Shown: positions 43,260 to 55,000 of the stretch, in pieces
How positions within the stretch are numbered: position 1 is the stretch's first letter
How the letters are laid out: the number at the start of each line of letters is the position of its first letter
NCBI GenBank assembly: GCA_030407085.1
Contig: CM059585.1
Coordinates: 10,657,001-10,721,000 of the forward strand
Length of the DNA stretch: 64,000 bases
From: Trichopria drosophilae
Taxonomy: Eukaryota; Arthropoda; Insecta; Hymenoptera; Diapriidae
Reading direction: 5' to 3'
Position numbers and translations under genes: made by a program
The notes under the pieces: model-generated
What the model saw: only the letters and a program-made list of their open reading frames with translations
Told to the model about the DNA's origin: nothing
The model's database searches: none

Positions 43260-44080
43260 AATTTTCATGTCTTTTATTGTTTCTGAAGTTTCATCTTGAC
43301 TTTTTACTTTTGCACCAAAGATAAAAGTGAAAACAAATTTGAGGTTATGTTCAGACGCAGTTTCCATAAATAACCGCAATTAAGTTTATTATTATTCCGA
43401 ATCAACAACTTATATTATGAATTTTTGAATAATTTTTACGTGTTTTATTCTTTCTGAAGTTTCATCTTTACTAATTACTTTTGCACTAAAGATAAAAGTG
43501 ATTTGAGGTTATGTTCAGACGAAGTATCCATAAATAACGACAATTAAGTTTATTATTATTCCGAATCAACAACTTATATTATGAATTTTTGAATAATTTT
43601 TACGTCTTTTATTCTTTCTGAAGTATTATCTTTACTAATTACTTTTGCACCAAAGATAAAAGTGAAAACAAATTTGAGGTTATTTCAGACGAAGTTTCTA
43701 TAAATAACCACAATTATGTTTATTATTATTCCGAATCAACAATTTATATTATGAATTTTTTAAACATTTTCATGTCTTTTATTCTTTCTGAAGTATTATC
43801 TTTACTAATTACTTTTGCACCAAAGATAAAAGTGAAAACAAATTTGAGGTTATGTTCAGACGAAGTTTCCATATAAATAACCCCAATAATGTTTATTATT
43901 ATTCCGAAGTACACGAAGAAAACGATTTATATTATGAATATTTGAATAATTTTCATGTCTTTTATTCTTTCTGAAGTTTCACCTTGACACTAATTATTGT
44001 ATACTTTTGCACCGAAGATAAAAATGAAAACAAATTTGAGGTTATGTTTAAATGAAGTTTTCATAAATAACCACAATTAC

Positions 44081-44516
44081 CCCAACAAACGAAAAAGTAT
44101 ACGAAAAATCTGTGTACGATTTAATACGAAATAAGTTTGTTTCTTTCCCACTCTTTCAGTTACGAATGCGAGTGTATACGATATTATACGCGATACATAA
44201 ACGCACATAACCTCAAAGAAACAATTACTTTGGATTATTGAATGATTTAAACTCAAAACTAGAAAACAGAACATTTCTTCGAAAATTATGAAATACGGAA
44301 AACGATATAATCAACTTTTCGATTAAATTAACAGAATTTAAAGCTATTTTAAGCCGCAACAAATCAATTTTTGTAATGCGTTAAATACACGGTATCGTAT
44401 AAGATCGAATGCATTCAATTCTGGTATTACAGTTATGTAACAATTATGTAACATTTATATAACAATGTAACCATTACGCAAATATTACACAACTGTTACT
44501 ATCCGTGTTTGCAGGG
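44081..44516. mobile_element. 436-bp element: inverted copy of 21,266-21,617 joined to a CCCTGCA-MITE end
   Basis: Left end CCCAACAAACGAAAAAG; right end CCGTGTTTGCAGGG (reverse complement CCCTGCAAACACGG). The first 350 bp are the reverse complement of 21,266-21,617. The last 90 bp match the right part of the 107-bp MITE at 43,153. It could be a longer member of the family from which the 107-bp form was deleted, or two elements fused. Confidence 0.6.
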
Positions 44517-45120
44517 AATTTTCACGTCTTTTATCCTTTCTGAAGTTTCATCTTGACTTTACTAATTACTTTTGCACCAAAGATAAAAGTGAAACCAAAT
44601 TTGAGGTTATGTTCAGACGCAGTTTCCTTAAATAACCACAATTATGTTTATTATTATTCCAAAATACACGAATAAAACGATTTATATTGTGAATTTTTGA
44701 ATAATCTTCATGTCTTTATTTTGATTAATTATTGTACTTTTGCACCAAAGATAAAAGTGAAAACAAATTTGAGGTTATGTTCAGACGAATTTTCCATAAA
44801 TAACCACAATTATGTTTATTATTATTCCAAATTACAGGAATAAAACAATTTATATTATGAATTTTTATATAATTTTCATGTCTTTTATTATTTCTGAAGT
44901 TTCATCTTGACTTTACTAGTTATTGTACTTTTGCACCAAAGATAAAAGTGATTTGAGGTTATGTTCAGACGAAGTTTCCATAAATAACCACAATTATGTT
45001 TATTATTATTCCGAATCAACAATTTATATTATGAATTTTTGAATAATTTTCACATGTTTTATTCTTTCTGAAGTTTCATCTTTACTAATTACCTTTGTAC
45101 CAAATATGAAAGTGATTTGA

Positions 45121-46513
45121 GGTTATGTTCAGACGAACTTTCCATAAATAACCGCAATTATGTTTATTATTATTCCAAAATACACGAATAAAAAGATTTA
45201 TATTATGAATATTTCAATAATTTTCGTGTCTTTTATTCTTTCTGAAGTTTTATCTTGACTTTACTAGTTATTGTACTTTTGCACCAAAGATAAAAGTGAT
45301 TTGAGGTTATGTTAAGACGAAGTTTCCATAAATAACCACAATTATGTTTATTATTATTCCGAATCAACAATTTATATTATGAATTTTTGAATAATTTTCA
45401 CATGTTTTATTCTTTCTGAAGTTTCATCTTTACTAATTACCTTTGTACCAAATATGAAAGTGATTTGAGGTTATGTTCAGACGAACTTTCCATAAATAAC
45501 CGCAATTATGTTTATTATTATTCCAAAATACACGAATAAAAAGATTTATATTATGAATATTTGAATAATGTTCACGTCTTTTATTCTTTCTGAAGTTTTA
45601 TCTTGACTTTACTAGTTATTGTACTTTTGCACCAAAGATAAAAGTGATTTGAGGTTATGTTAAGACGAAGTTTCCATAAATAACCACAATTATGTTTATT
45701 ATTATTCCGAATCAACAATTTATATTATGAATTTTTGAATAATTTTCACATGTTTTATTCTTTCTGAAGTTTCATCGTTACTAATTACCTTTGCACCAAA
45801 TATGAAAGTGATTTGAGGTTATGTTCAGACGAACTTTCCATAAATAACCGCAATTATGTTTATTATTATTCCAAAATACACGAATAAAAAGATTTATATT
45901 ATGAATTTTTGAATAATTTTCGTGTCTTTTATTCTTTCTGAAGTTTCATCTTGATTTTACGAATTATTGTACCTTTGCACCAAAGATAAAAGTGATTTGA
46001 GGTTATGTTCAGACGAACTTTTCATAAATAACCGCAATTATGTTTATTATTGTTCCGAATTAACAATTTATGTAATGAATTTTTGAATAATTTTCACATG
46101 TTTTATTCTTTCTGAAGTTTCATCTTTACTAATTACCTTTGTACCAAATATGAAAGTGATTTGATGTTATGTTCAGACGAACTTTCCATAAATAACCGCA
46201 ATTATGTTTATTATTATTCCAAAATACACGAATAAAAAGATTTATATTATGAATATTTGAATAATGTTCACGTCTTTTATTCTTTCTGAAGTTTTATCTT
46301 GACTTTACTAGTTATTGTACTTTTGCACCAAAGATAAAAGTGATTTGAGGTTATGTTAAGACGAAGTTTCCATAAATAACCACAATTATGTTTATTATTA
46401 TTCCGAATCAACAATTTATATTATGAATTTTTGAATAATTTTCACATGTTTTATTCTTTCTGAAGTTTCATCTTTACTAATTACCTTTGTACCAAATGTG
46501 AAAGTGATTTGAG
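45121..46513. repeat. 348-bp higher-order repeat within the array
   Basis: The GGTTATG landmark falls at 45,121, 45,305, 45,469, 45,653, 45,817, 46,001, 46,165, 46,349 and 46,513, so spacings alternate exactly 184 and 164 bp. The two alternating units have diagnostic variants (ACGAACTTTCC with CCAAAATACACG versus TTAAGACGAAG with CCGAATCAAC). Four near-identical 348-bp dimers show recent amplification of a dimer. Confidence 0.8.
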
Positions 46514-47374
46514 GTTATGTTCAGACGAACTTTCCATAAATAACCGCAATTATGTTTATTATTATTCCGAATCAACAATTTATATAATGAATTTTTGCAT
46601 AATTTTCATGTCTTTTATTCTTGCTGAAGTTTCATCTTTACTAATTACTTTTCCACGAAAGATAAAAGTGTAAACAAATTTGAGGTTATGTTCAGACGAA
46701 GTTTTCATAAATAACCCCAATAATGTTTATTATTATTCCGAAGTAAACGAAGAAAACGATTTATATTATGAATATTTGAATAATTTTCATGTCTTTCATT
46801 TTTTCTGAAGTTTCACCTTGACTTTACTAATTATTGTATACTTTTGCACCGAAGATAAAAGTGAAAACAAATTTGAGGTTATGTTCAGACGAAGTTTCCA
46901 TAAATAACCACAATTATGTTTATTATTATTCCGAATCAACAATTTATATAATGAATTTTTGCATAATTTTCATGTCTTTTATTCTTGCTGAAGTTTCATC
47001 TTTACTAATTACTTTTCCACGAAAGATAAAAGTGTAAACAAATTTGAGGTTATGTTCAGACGAAGTTTTCATAAATAACCACAATTACGTTTATTATTAT
47101 TCCAAAATACACGAATAAAACGATTTATATTATGAATTTTTGAATAATTTTCATGTTTTTTATTCTTTCTGAAGTTCCATCTTGACTTTTTACTTTTGCA
47201 GCAAAGATAAAAGTGAAAACAAATTTGAGGTTATGTTCAGACAAGATGGAGCCGGTTATTTTTTTAGGTTAAGTACATAACCTTAATCGGCACTTACCTT
47301 TTTAACCCTTTGAAGCATACATTTTTCTTTACGTAGAATTGACTTGAAATTTGCTACTTGGGTATTTTCAGGGT

Positions 47375-47640
47375 CGCTGATTACAAATCCGGAATCAGAT
47401 TTTAAAAAATTCAAAATGGCGGATCCAATATGACGGACAAAAATCTGAAAATCCATTGAAATATCCTTTATCTTGTTACTTGGGAGGTTTTCAGGGTTGC
47501 TGATTACGAATTCGGTGTCAGATTTTTAAAATTCCAAGTAGCAGATTCAATATGGCGGACAAAAATATGAAAATTCATTAAATTGTTGCGTTTTTACATC
47601 ATGATGGCCGCCATTTTGAATTTCTTAAAACCAATATCGA
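47375..47640 (+). repeat. Two to three tandem copies of the 115-bp AATGGCGGATCC repeat
   Basis: Two units with GGGT(C/T)GCTGATTAC, TCAGATTTT, AAAATGGCGGATCCAATATG and GGACAAAAAT(A/C)TGAAAAT, about 120 bp apart, then an inverted partial (GGCCGCCATTTTGAATTTC) at about 47,606. Directly follows the end of the large satellite array. Confidence 0.65.
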
Positions 47641-48060
47641 TATCTAAAACTCTATTATACCAAATTTCAAATGATTATCTTAAAAAACAGCGTCAATAAT
47701 GAATTCTTTCGAAAAAATTGTTTTTTTTTTTCATGTTTGTTTATTTATAAATCATGAATAATAAACAATAATAACTGTTTTTATACATTCTTCTATCACT
47801 ATAGTAATAAAAAATAGTAAAAAGACCGATCTTAATGCGTTAACTGGAATTTAAATTAGCAAATATCAAAGAAGGTTTCTAAGGTTTAAAATATGGGAAG
47901 GAATAAAAAAGCTAGTAAATTTTGGCGGACAAACGACATTTTATTTAATAATCATAAGTAGAATATAAAGTCAGATCGGATGAATAGTATATGTACATAC
48001 ACACTTCCACGATTGTAACTTTTACTGTGACCTCCAATGAAAATATATTCGATTTTCCAT
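47641..48060. other. No gene seen
   Basis: AT-rich, no repeat or open frame recognised. Confidence 0.4.
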
Positions 48061-49046
48061 CGTTTTTTTCTTTTTCTTTTTTTGTTAGTTCAGTGTTAAA
48101 GTGTGTCACAGGCACTTTGCTCAGTTGTCTCTGCCAGATGCGACGTCCGTGGAGGGCGAAACGTTAAGCAAAACTTCAGCCGCAGTCGGTCATCACAGTC
48201 CAACGTAACTAAGATTTGTTTTCTTGCCTCGCAATTAATTAGCGCGAGCGCATCGTATATACAATCGAATCGGCGAACCGACCTTTATTTTCCTTTTTTA
48301 TTATGGGAAGTCGTTCGAAGTAAAAATCTGCATAAAAAAGGTTATGTTTTGTTTTTTTTTGGACCTCGAGTCCTCGAATTTCGGTTTCTGTGTCTTCGAC
48401 GACCGAAAAATACACTCGGGATTTTTCTTTCCTCCATGCGGACCATGAGAGACCGATCGAAGTACAGAATCATTAAGTACAGCTACTTGATCGCTACGAA
48501 TCTGTTTCTCGTCTACAGATGACATCATCCGGCGGGTTTTAACGGTTGCGAGCAACCAAGATATCCCATCAGCGCCATCTAGTGTTGAGGTGTGAGGTAG
48601 AAGATACCGCGGGATGGACGACGTGTTCGATTGATTCGTGCGAGATATATCCATCCGCAACTGCGAACGGCTCGATTTATTATCCTAATTCCTACTGTCT
48701 AAAAAAATTTTTTTTTTTTCTCTTTTTGCTGTTGTCATCCCTTACGCGACTACGATATTCTACGAGAGTTTGTATGGCGAATGGCGAAAAATTACGTAAT
48801 TAGCGATTTTCCAACAGGAGTAGCTGCTACTGAGATCTAGAAAAACCGATCGGACGAAATAATTTCACCTACATCCTAACCTCGAAATCTACTGCATAAT
48901 TTTTATGAAAAAAAAAAGAAGACAAAACACAAACGGTCGAATCGAACTTTATCGATTTAAATCTTTCGCATTCTTCGGTCCCTGACGTATCGAAATTCGG
49001 TGGATATTACTTTTCTTGAAATCCACCAATGCTCCTTGGAAAATAA
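48061..49046 (-). other. Probable 3' UTR of the ttd14 gene
   Basis: Less AT-rich than flanking DNA and lies immediately after the ttd14 stop on the minus strand. A minus-strand AATAAA is at 48,676-48,681 (TTTATT on +). The 139-codon plus-strand frame at 48,103 and the 119-codon minus frame at 48,301 overlap each other and resemble nothing I know. Extent is inference. Confidence 0.4.
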
Positions 49047-52000
49047 TTATTTCACACCGTTTTGAAGATTGCTCGTGATTGGAATCCCGTCGGATTCCGT
49101 CCGAGTTTTTTCCTCAGCCTTCGAGGTTGCCCCGGTTATGCGATTCGCGAATTCCCCTTTTTTCGAAATACCATTTTGGTTGTTCACGCCGTTCATCACG
49201 CCATTTTGCCCGTTCATTTGACCGTTCAGATTCGGTTCTGAACCGTTGACGCGATGCTCCGTACCGTTATTCAACGCCAGCAATTTCTTCGACGGACTTA
49301 GCTCTTTCTGGGAATTGTCGATCGAACCTGCGTAAAATTTGCAAAAATTTTATATCTTTCTCCGGTAATTAAAAAAACGTGGATATTTACCGTTCATATT
49401 GTGGCAGTATTTATTCGTCGAATTCCATTCCTCTCTGAGGCTGAGATTGAACATACTGTAATCCGGATTGCCGGTGACCTCCTTCTCGATGGTTAGGAAC
49501 TGGGGTAAAATGTTTTGAAGCTTATCGGTCGGCAATGCCGTGTAAGTCTCCAGTAGCATTAAGCCCTTGCACCTTGGGTGTGCAGGTTCTCTGTAAATAT
49601 CTAATTGAAAGTACTGATTGTTGATCAGGAAGCACCGACGACGCTTGAAGATGGTGAAATGGGAGTCGTCTCTCTGTGCCAGCATGTTCAGGTAATCTCT
49701 GTGAGTTAGTTGATTTTTCACCTCGACTACCTGACCGCACATCTTTGGTCGACGAATAGTGTGGATGTATGACCAATGACCTGGAACAAACCAATATTCA
49801 ATTTCCATTCTGGTGATTTTATAAAAAAAAAATACTAACCTTTTTGGCCACGTTTCCGCAGACGAGCCTGCATCTTAGGATTGTTGCTCTGCAGGTAATT
49901 GTGCACGACGTCGAAGTCCTGGAATGGTGGGAACTCGCAATCCGGTGGGAGCGGCGCCTTGACCAGGAACTTGACCTTGCGACTGCTGGCGCGCAACCGG
50001 TCCCCGGTGTCGATCCCGAGTTTCTGACATACGCACTCGATCATCCGGCAGATCTTGCTCTCGAAGTCTTGAGAGTTGTCGATCACGTCGAAGTATGGAT
50101 GACCTACCCAGGCCGCGGCCGCTTTGTAGTCAAGGTCACGGGCGAGCTCCATGTTCTCCGATCTGCAGGCGTGATCTTCGGTCGAGTAGAAGTCCTCGGC
50201 ACCGTTCGCCGCCGAGACCATGTGGATGATCTGGTTGTACCGATTATCACGGAGCTCGACGTTGTTCCAACCGTTCGAGGCCATCATCAGCTCCCATTTG
50301 TCTTTCGAAATAACTAAAACATTTCAGGTTATGTTAGGTTTTTTTCCTTTATATGGCCAAGGTATAACCGCGAAACTTCCCAAACAGCAAAAAGACATCT
50401 TGAAGAGCTCTTTAACCCGTTTCGTCCCAAAACGACAAAATTTGTCGCCGGTTTTCATCCTCCGTAAGTTTATGGATATCTTTGAGATATTGCTGTAAAA
50501 TGTAGGTTTTCTATAGTTTTTGGGTATGCTCTTTTCGAATCTGAAGTCCGTTTTACGATATCACATTCCATTTTTTAAATTTGACCACTTAAACGGAAAA
50601 AATCGTGGAAAAAAGCGAAAACTTTTTCAGAAAACTGCAATTTTTCTTGCGAAGGAGTTCCGGAATCGTGCCAGACCTCAGAATCCTATGGCATAATGAG
50701 TTTTACTAAACGTTGGTCAATATTAAGATTTAAGTTGCAAAATGGCGCTGCTCATACGGAATTTTTTTGTTATTTGGGTTTTATTAAAATATTTCTGGTA
50801 TCCTGAAGTGAACTTTGATGAATATGTAGATTGCTTTTGAGGTGACTGAATACTAATTCGTTATTAAATTTTGCAAATTCAAAATGGCGGATCCAATGTG
50901 ATTTCGGAACCTTCTATATACCAAATACCCGACAATTTTTTTTAAATTGCGGCCAGCCATATTGGATTCCCTATTTTGAATTTCCAAAATTTAATAATGG
51001 ATTTGTATTCACCATCCTCAAACATAATCCACTAGAACATATTAATCAAAATACACGAAAAAATACTAGAAATATTTTAATAAAACCCAAATAACAAAAA
51101 AATTCCGTGTGAGCAGCGCCATTTTGAGGACGCTATTTTGTAACTTAAATCTTAATATTGACCAACTTTTAATAAAACTCATTATGCCACAGGATTCTGA
51201 GACCTGACACGATTCCGGAACTCCTTCACAAGAAAAATTGCAGTTTTCTGAAAAAGTCTTCGCTTTTTTCCGCGATTTTTTCCGTTTAAGTGGTCATATT
51301 TAAAAAATGGAATGTCATATCGTAAAACGGACTTCAGATTCGAAAAGAGCATACCCAAAAACTATACAAAACCTACATTTTACAACAATATCTCAAAGAT
51401 ATCCATAAACTTACGGAGGATGAAAACCGGCGACAAATTTTGTCGTTATGGGACGAAACGGGTTAAGTAGTCTTGAAAAATGTCTTAAATACTTATCAGA
51501 AAGAGCACTTAATGTGATCTTTATGAAGACTCATGCATCGATTTTAACCCATTTTAATGCCTGAATGTCCAAAAATCGTACAGTAACTTTGAGCTAAAAT
51601 CTTTTAATGAAATCCCGGAAATTTCTATTTGGCATAAGTTGTTCTAAACGTTTTCGGGTGTTTTCTACACGATGCGACCATTTAGAAAAGTGAAAAATTT
51701 CATTTTCTATTGTTTTTTGATAAATTTATATAAAAAATAGCGTTTTTACGAGATTTTTTCGAGGAAAATGACCATTTTTTAACAGAACATATATGTTTAT
51801 CGTACTAAAATTAATTAAAAACGTGTCATTAGTGTTTGTACCAACAAACTATGGATGTAGATTTTTTTCAAACATTTTTTTCCAAAAACAGTAAGCTTTG
51901 GAATGCAAAAAATATCACTAGTGCGGGCATTATCAGAATTGTTCAGTTTTTTTCACTATTATAATACCCGATTATTCACAAAAGTGTTTTGGAGGATGCT

Positions 52001-55000
52001 GATTACAATTCTTCTGTCAGAAATGGAAAATTAAAAATGGCGGATTGAATATGGCGGTAAGATTTTGAAAAACCGGTTATTTTACAGGAGTAATTTGGTC
52101 AAATGGGGTTGTTTAGAGGCGCTGACTATGAATTTGGTTTTAGAATTGGAAAAATCAATATGGCGGATCCAATATGGCGGTAGAATTTTGATAAAACATA
52201 ATTTGACTAAAATTGAGTTTCTGGCATCTTTGATTCGAATTGTTATATTTATTGATGTAATATGTTTACATATTTTATTCACGGAAAAATGGAAACCGTT
52301 ATGCTGAAAAAAAAAATTATTTTTCCCATCTAAAATAGTTACATATGCACCTAACACCATTTTTCGTTGTCCCATCAACTATTTGCAGATAGTAACACTT
52401 AATATTTATAGAAATAGTCAAATTTACTACCTTTTTTAGTTGGCATAAATATTTTTGTTGGTATTCTTGTTTATATCTTTATTAAGTTTATAATTATTTA
52501 TGGTACTTAGTGAAGAACCAAAATAGTGAATTTTGCTATCTTTTTTACTTGAAAGAAATATTTTTGAGATAATTGATCTAACTATCTTGTTTTTTCTTGT
52601 AGAAAAAATTGTTGGCGCAATTTCTGGTGAGCGCATAAAAACATGATTTTTGCTCCAAATTCCAACTCATTATTAAAAGATTTATAGTTTTTCATATTTT
52701 TGACAATAATGGATCTGTCATTTTTACTTTTCCTCTAAACATCCTCATTTTAGCAAATTTCTGACGTAAAATAGACGTTTTTTCAAAATTTGACGGCCAT
52801 ATTGGATCCTCCTTTTTGACTTTTCCAATTCTAAACAACAGATTCATAGTCAGCGCCTCTAAACAACCTCATTTGACCAAATTACTCCTGTAAAATAACA
52901 GGTTTTTCAAAATTTGGCCGCCATATTGAATCCGCCATTTTTAATTTTCCATTTCTAACAGAAGAATTGTAATCAGCATCCTCCAAAACACTTTTGTGAA
53001 TAATCGAGTATTATAATAGTGAAAAAAAACTGAACAACTCTGATTTTTGCATTCCAAAGTTTCCTATTTTTGGAAAAAAAATTTTGAAAAAAAATCTACA
53101 TCCATAGTTTGTTGGTACAAACACTAATGACACGTTTTTAATTAATTTTACTATGATAAACATATATTTTCTGTTAAAAAATGGTCATTTTCCACAAAAA
53201 AATCCCGTAAAAAACGCTATTCTTTATAAAAATTTATCAAAAAAACAATACAAAATGAAATTTTTCACTTTTCTAAATGGTCGCATCGTGTAGAGCACAC
53301 CCGAAAACGTCTAGAACAACTTATGCCAAATAGAAATTTCCGCGATTTCATTAAAAGATTTTAGCTCAAAGTTACTGTACGATTTTTGGACATTCAGGCA
53401 TTAGGTTAAGAGCTCTACAAAACCAAAAAAGAGGTCCTAGAAAAGAGGTCTTATTTGAGAGCTTTGACATATAATATAAAAAATATAAATGAAAAACAAA
53501 TTTCTGAATATTATAGATTCTATTTTTGTCGCTTAACCCATTAACGCTCAAAAGAACACAAATTTCTTGACTTGACGTTAAAAAACAATTCAAACAATTT
53601 TAGACAAAACATTTTCGACGTAAAATTCATCGATCCTTCCGAATCTGCTGTTAAAAAATCAATCGAGCCCATTCCAAAAAAGTTATGCTTGGTTTTTCAC
53701 AAAAAAATCAGTTTTTGTTGACTGACAAATATTTTTTAATCGGCATTTTCACATTGGAAACGGTTAGGGAGATCACTGATCGGTGAAAATATCGTGTCCT
53801 CGAACCTTTGAAATGTGCATGATAGCATTTTGAAAATAAAGTTGGAAACTTATTTTTGTCAAAATGGCGGCTCAAACACGAAAAGAACGGCGACAAGCTA
53901 TATGTTTTTTAATTTGAAAATGATAGACTTTCGCAAAAAAAATGTTGCGAAACAAAAAGTTCTTAAAATCGCTCAAAGAAAACTTGGAAATTTTTCACAA
54001 TTTTTCTACGACTTTTCATATTTTCTCAAATTTTTGCGATTTTGAAAATGAAGAAAAGTGTTTTAAAAATTCTGAAAAAATTTGAGCGTATTCTTTGATC
54101 AATTCTAAGAACTTTTTGTTCAGCGACATTTTTTCCGAAAGTCTATAATTTTCGAATAAAACATTCAGGATCTTTTCGCCGATCTTTTGAGCCGCCATTT
54201 TGACAGTTTCCAACTTTATTTTCAAAATGCTATCATGCACATTTTAAAGTGAAAGGACTGAGGATACGATATTTTCACCGATCAGTGATCTCCCTAAGCG
54301 TTTCCAATGTGAAAATGCCGATTAAAAAATATTTGTCAGTGAAAAAACCTGATTTTTTTGTGAAAAACCAAGCATAACTTTTTTGGAATGGACTCGATTG
54401 ATTTTTTAACAGCAGATTCGGAAAGATCGATCAATTTTACATCGAAAATGTTTTGTCTAAAATTTTTTGAATTGGTTTTTTAATGTCAAGAAATATTCCG
54501 AAATTTGTGTCCTCTTGGGCGTTAATGGGTTAATTATTAATTTATATAATTTTTACTTGAGTTCCTTTGTAACTTTTTATAGTTACATATTAAATGGTGA
54601 AATAATACAAAATTGTGAAAAAACTTGCTGAATATCGTAAAAGCATTTATTTTGTTATTGTAGGTTATAAACTATCGGTCTGCATATGAAGTAAATATCG
54701 CACGATCTCAATTTTGGATTCAATAGCCACCTGGTGGCTCTGAAAGAAACATAGATCTAAATTCCTTTACTATAAAAGAGAGACAAAACGAAATAGATTG
54801 AAAACCTCAAACATAAGACCTCTTCTAGGTAACGACGTTAAAAGTCCTAAGTAAGACATCTTTAAGACCTCGTTTTATAGATCGTCATAATTCAGGTCTT
54901 TTTCGAGATATCTTTGAACTGAGCTCTAGACGATCTCTTTAAGAGGTATGTGCTATATGGATTCTTCCTAATAAAAAGTTTAGTAACGTGTATATTTTGC

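Larger units (their letters stand above)
41200..47250. repeat. 6-kb tandem array, 164-184-bp unit, about 25 copies
   Basis: Head-to-tail units with the order TTGAGGTTATGTTCAGACGA, CATAAATAACC(A/G)CAATTATG, TTTATTATTATTCC, TATTATGAATTTTTGAATAA, TTTATTCTTTCTGAAGTTTC, CTTTTGCACCAAAGATAAAA. Two unit lengths occur, differing mainly in CCGAATCAACAATTTAT versus CCAAAATACACGAATAAAA, and in GATTTGAGG versus GAAAACAAATTTGAGG. Three more units lie at 24.94-25.47 kb. The array is broken by a family-2 MITE, a CACTGT-ended element, CCCTGCA-ended elements and the inverted segment at 44.08 kb. Non-coding; all frames across it are artefacts. Confidence 0.9.
50379..54960. mobile_element. Degenerate host element split by three foldbacks (inferred)
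   Basis: Left end CCCAAACAGCAAAAAGACAT followed by CTTGAAGAG. The reverse complement of the right end is CCATATAGCACATACCTCTT followed by AAAGAG. The two agree at most positions. The sequence left after removing the three TTAA-flanked palindromes is built of AAGACATCTT / AAGACCTC-like words (50,390-50,412, 51,470-51,545, 53,410-53,535, 54,800-54,950). I infer one older element of about 700 bp, possibly of the type with CCCATATAGCA ends, into which the foldbacks inserted. Confidence 0.45.

Noticed and set aside
41532..43379. Minus-strand frames starting MRLF(I/M)ET(A/S)SEHNLK in the tandem array
   Set aside because: Identical starts arise because they lie in repeated units; frames are broken by inserted MITEs.
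41200..47250. CRISPR-like regular repeats
   Set aside because: Units are contiguous 164-184-bp tandem repeats with no unique spacers, in a eukaryotic genome; no cas genes.
48103..48660. Overlapping plus (139) and minus (119) codon frames
   Set aside because: Mutually overlapping, unlike any family, and within the inferred ttd14 3' UTR.
49844..50317. 157-codon plus-strand open frame
   Set aside because: Antisense shadow of the conserved ttd14 exon on the minus strand.
53708..54240. Mirror-image frames in foldback C
   Set aside because: Both arise from the same palindromic arms; no coding signal.
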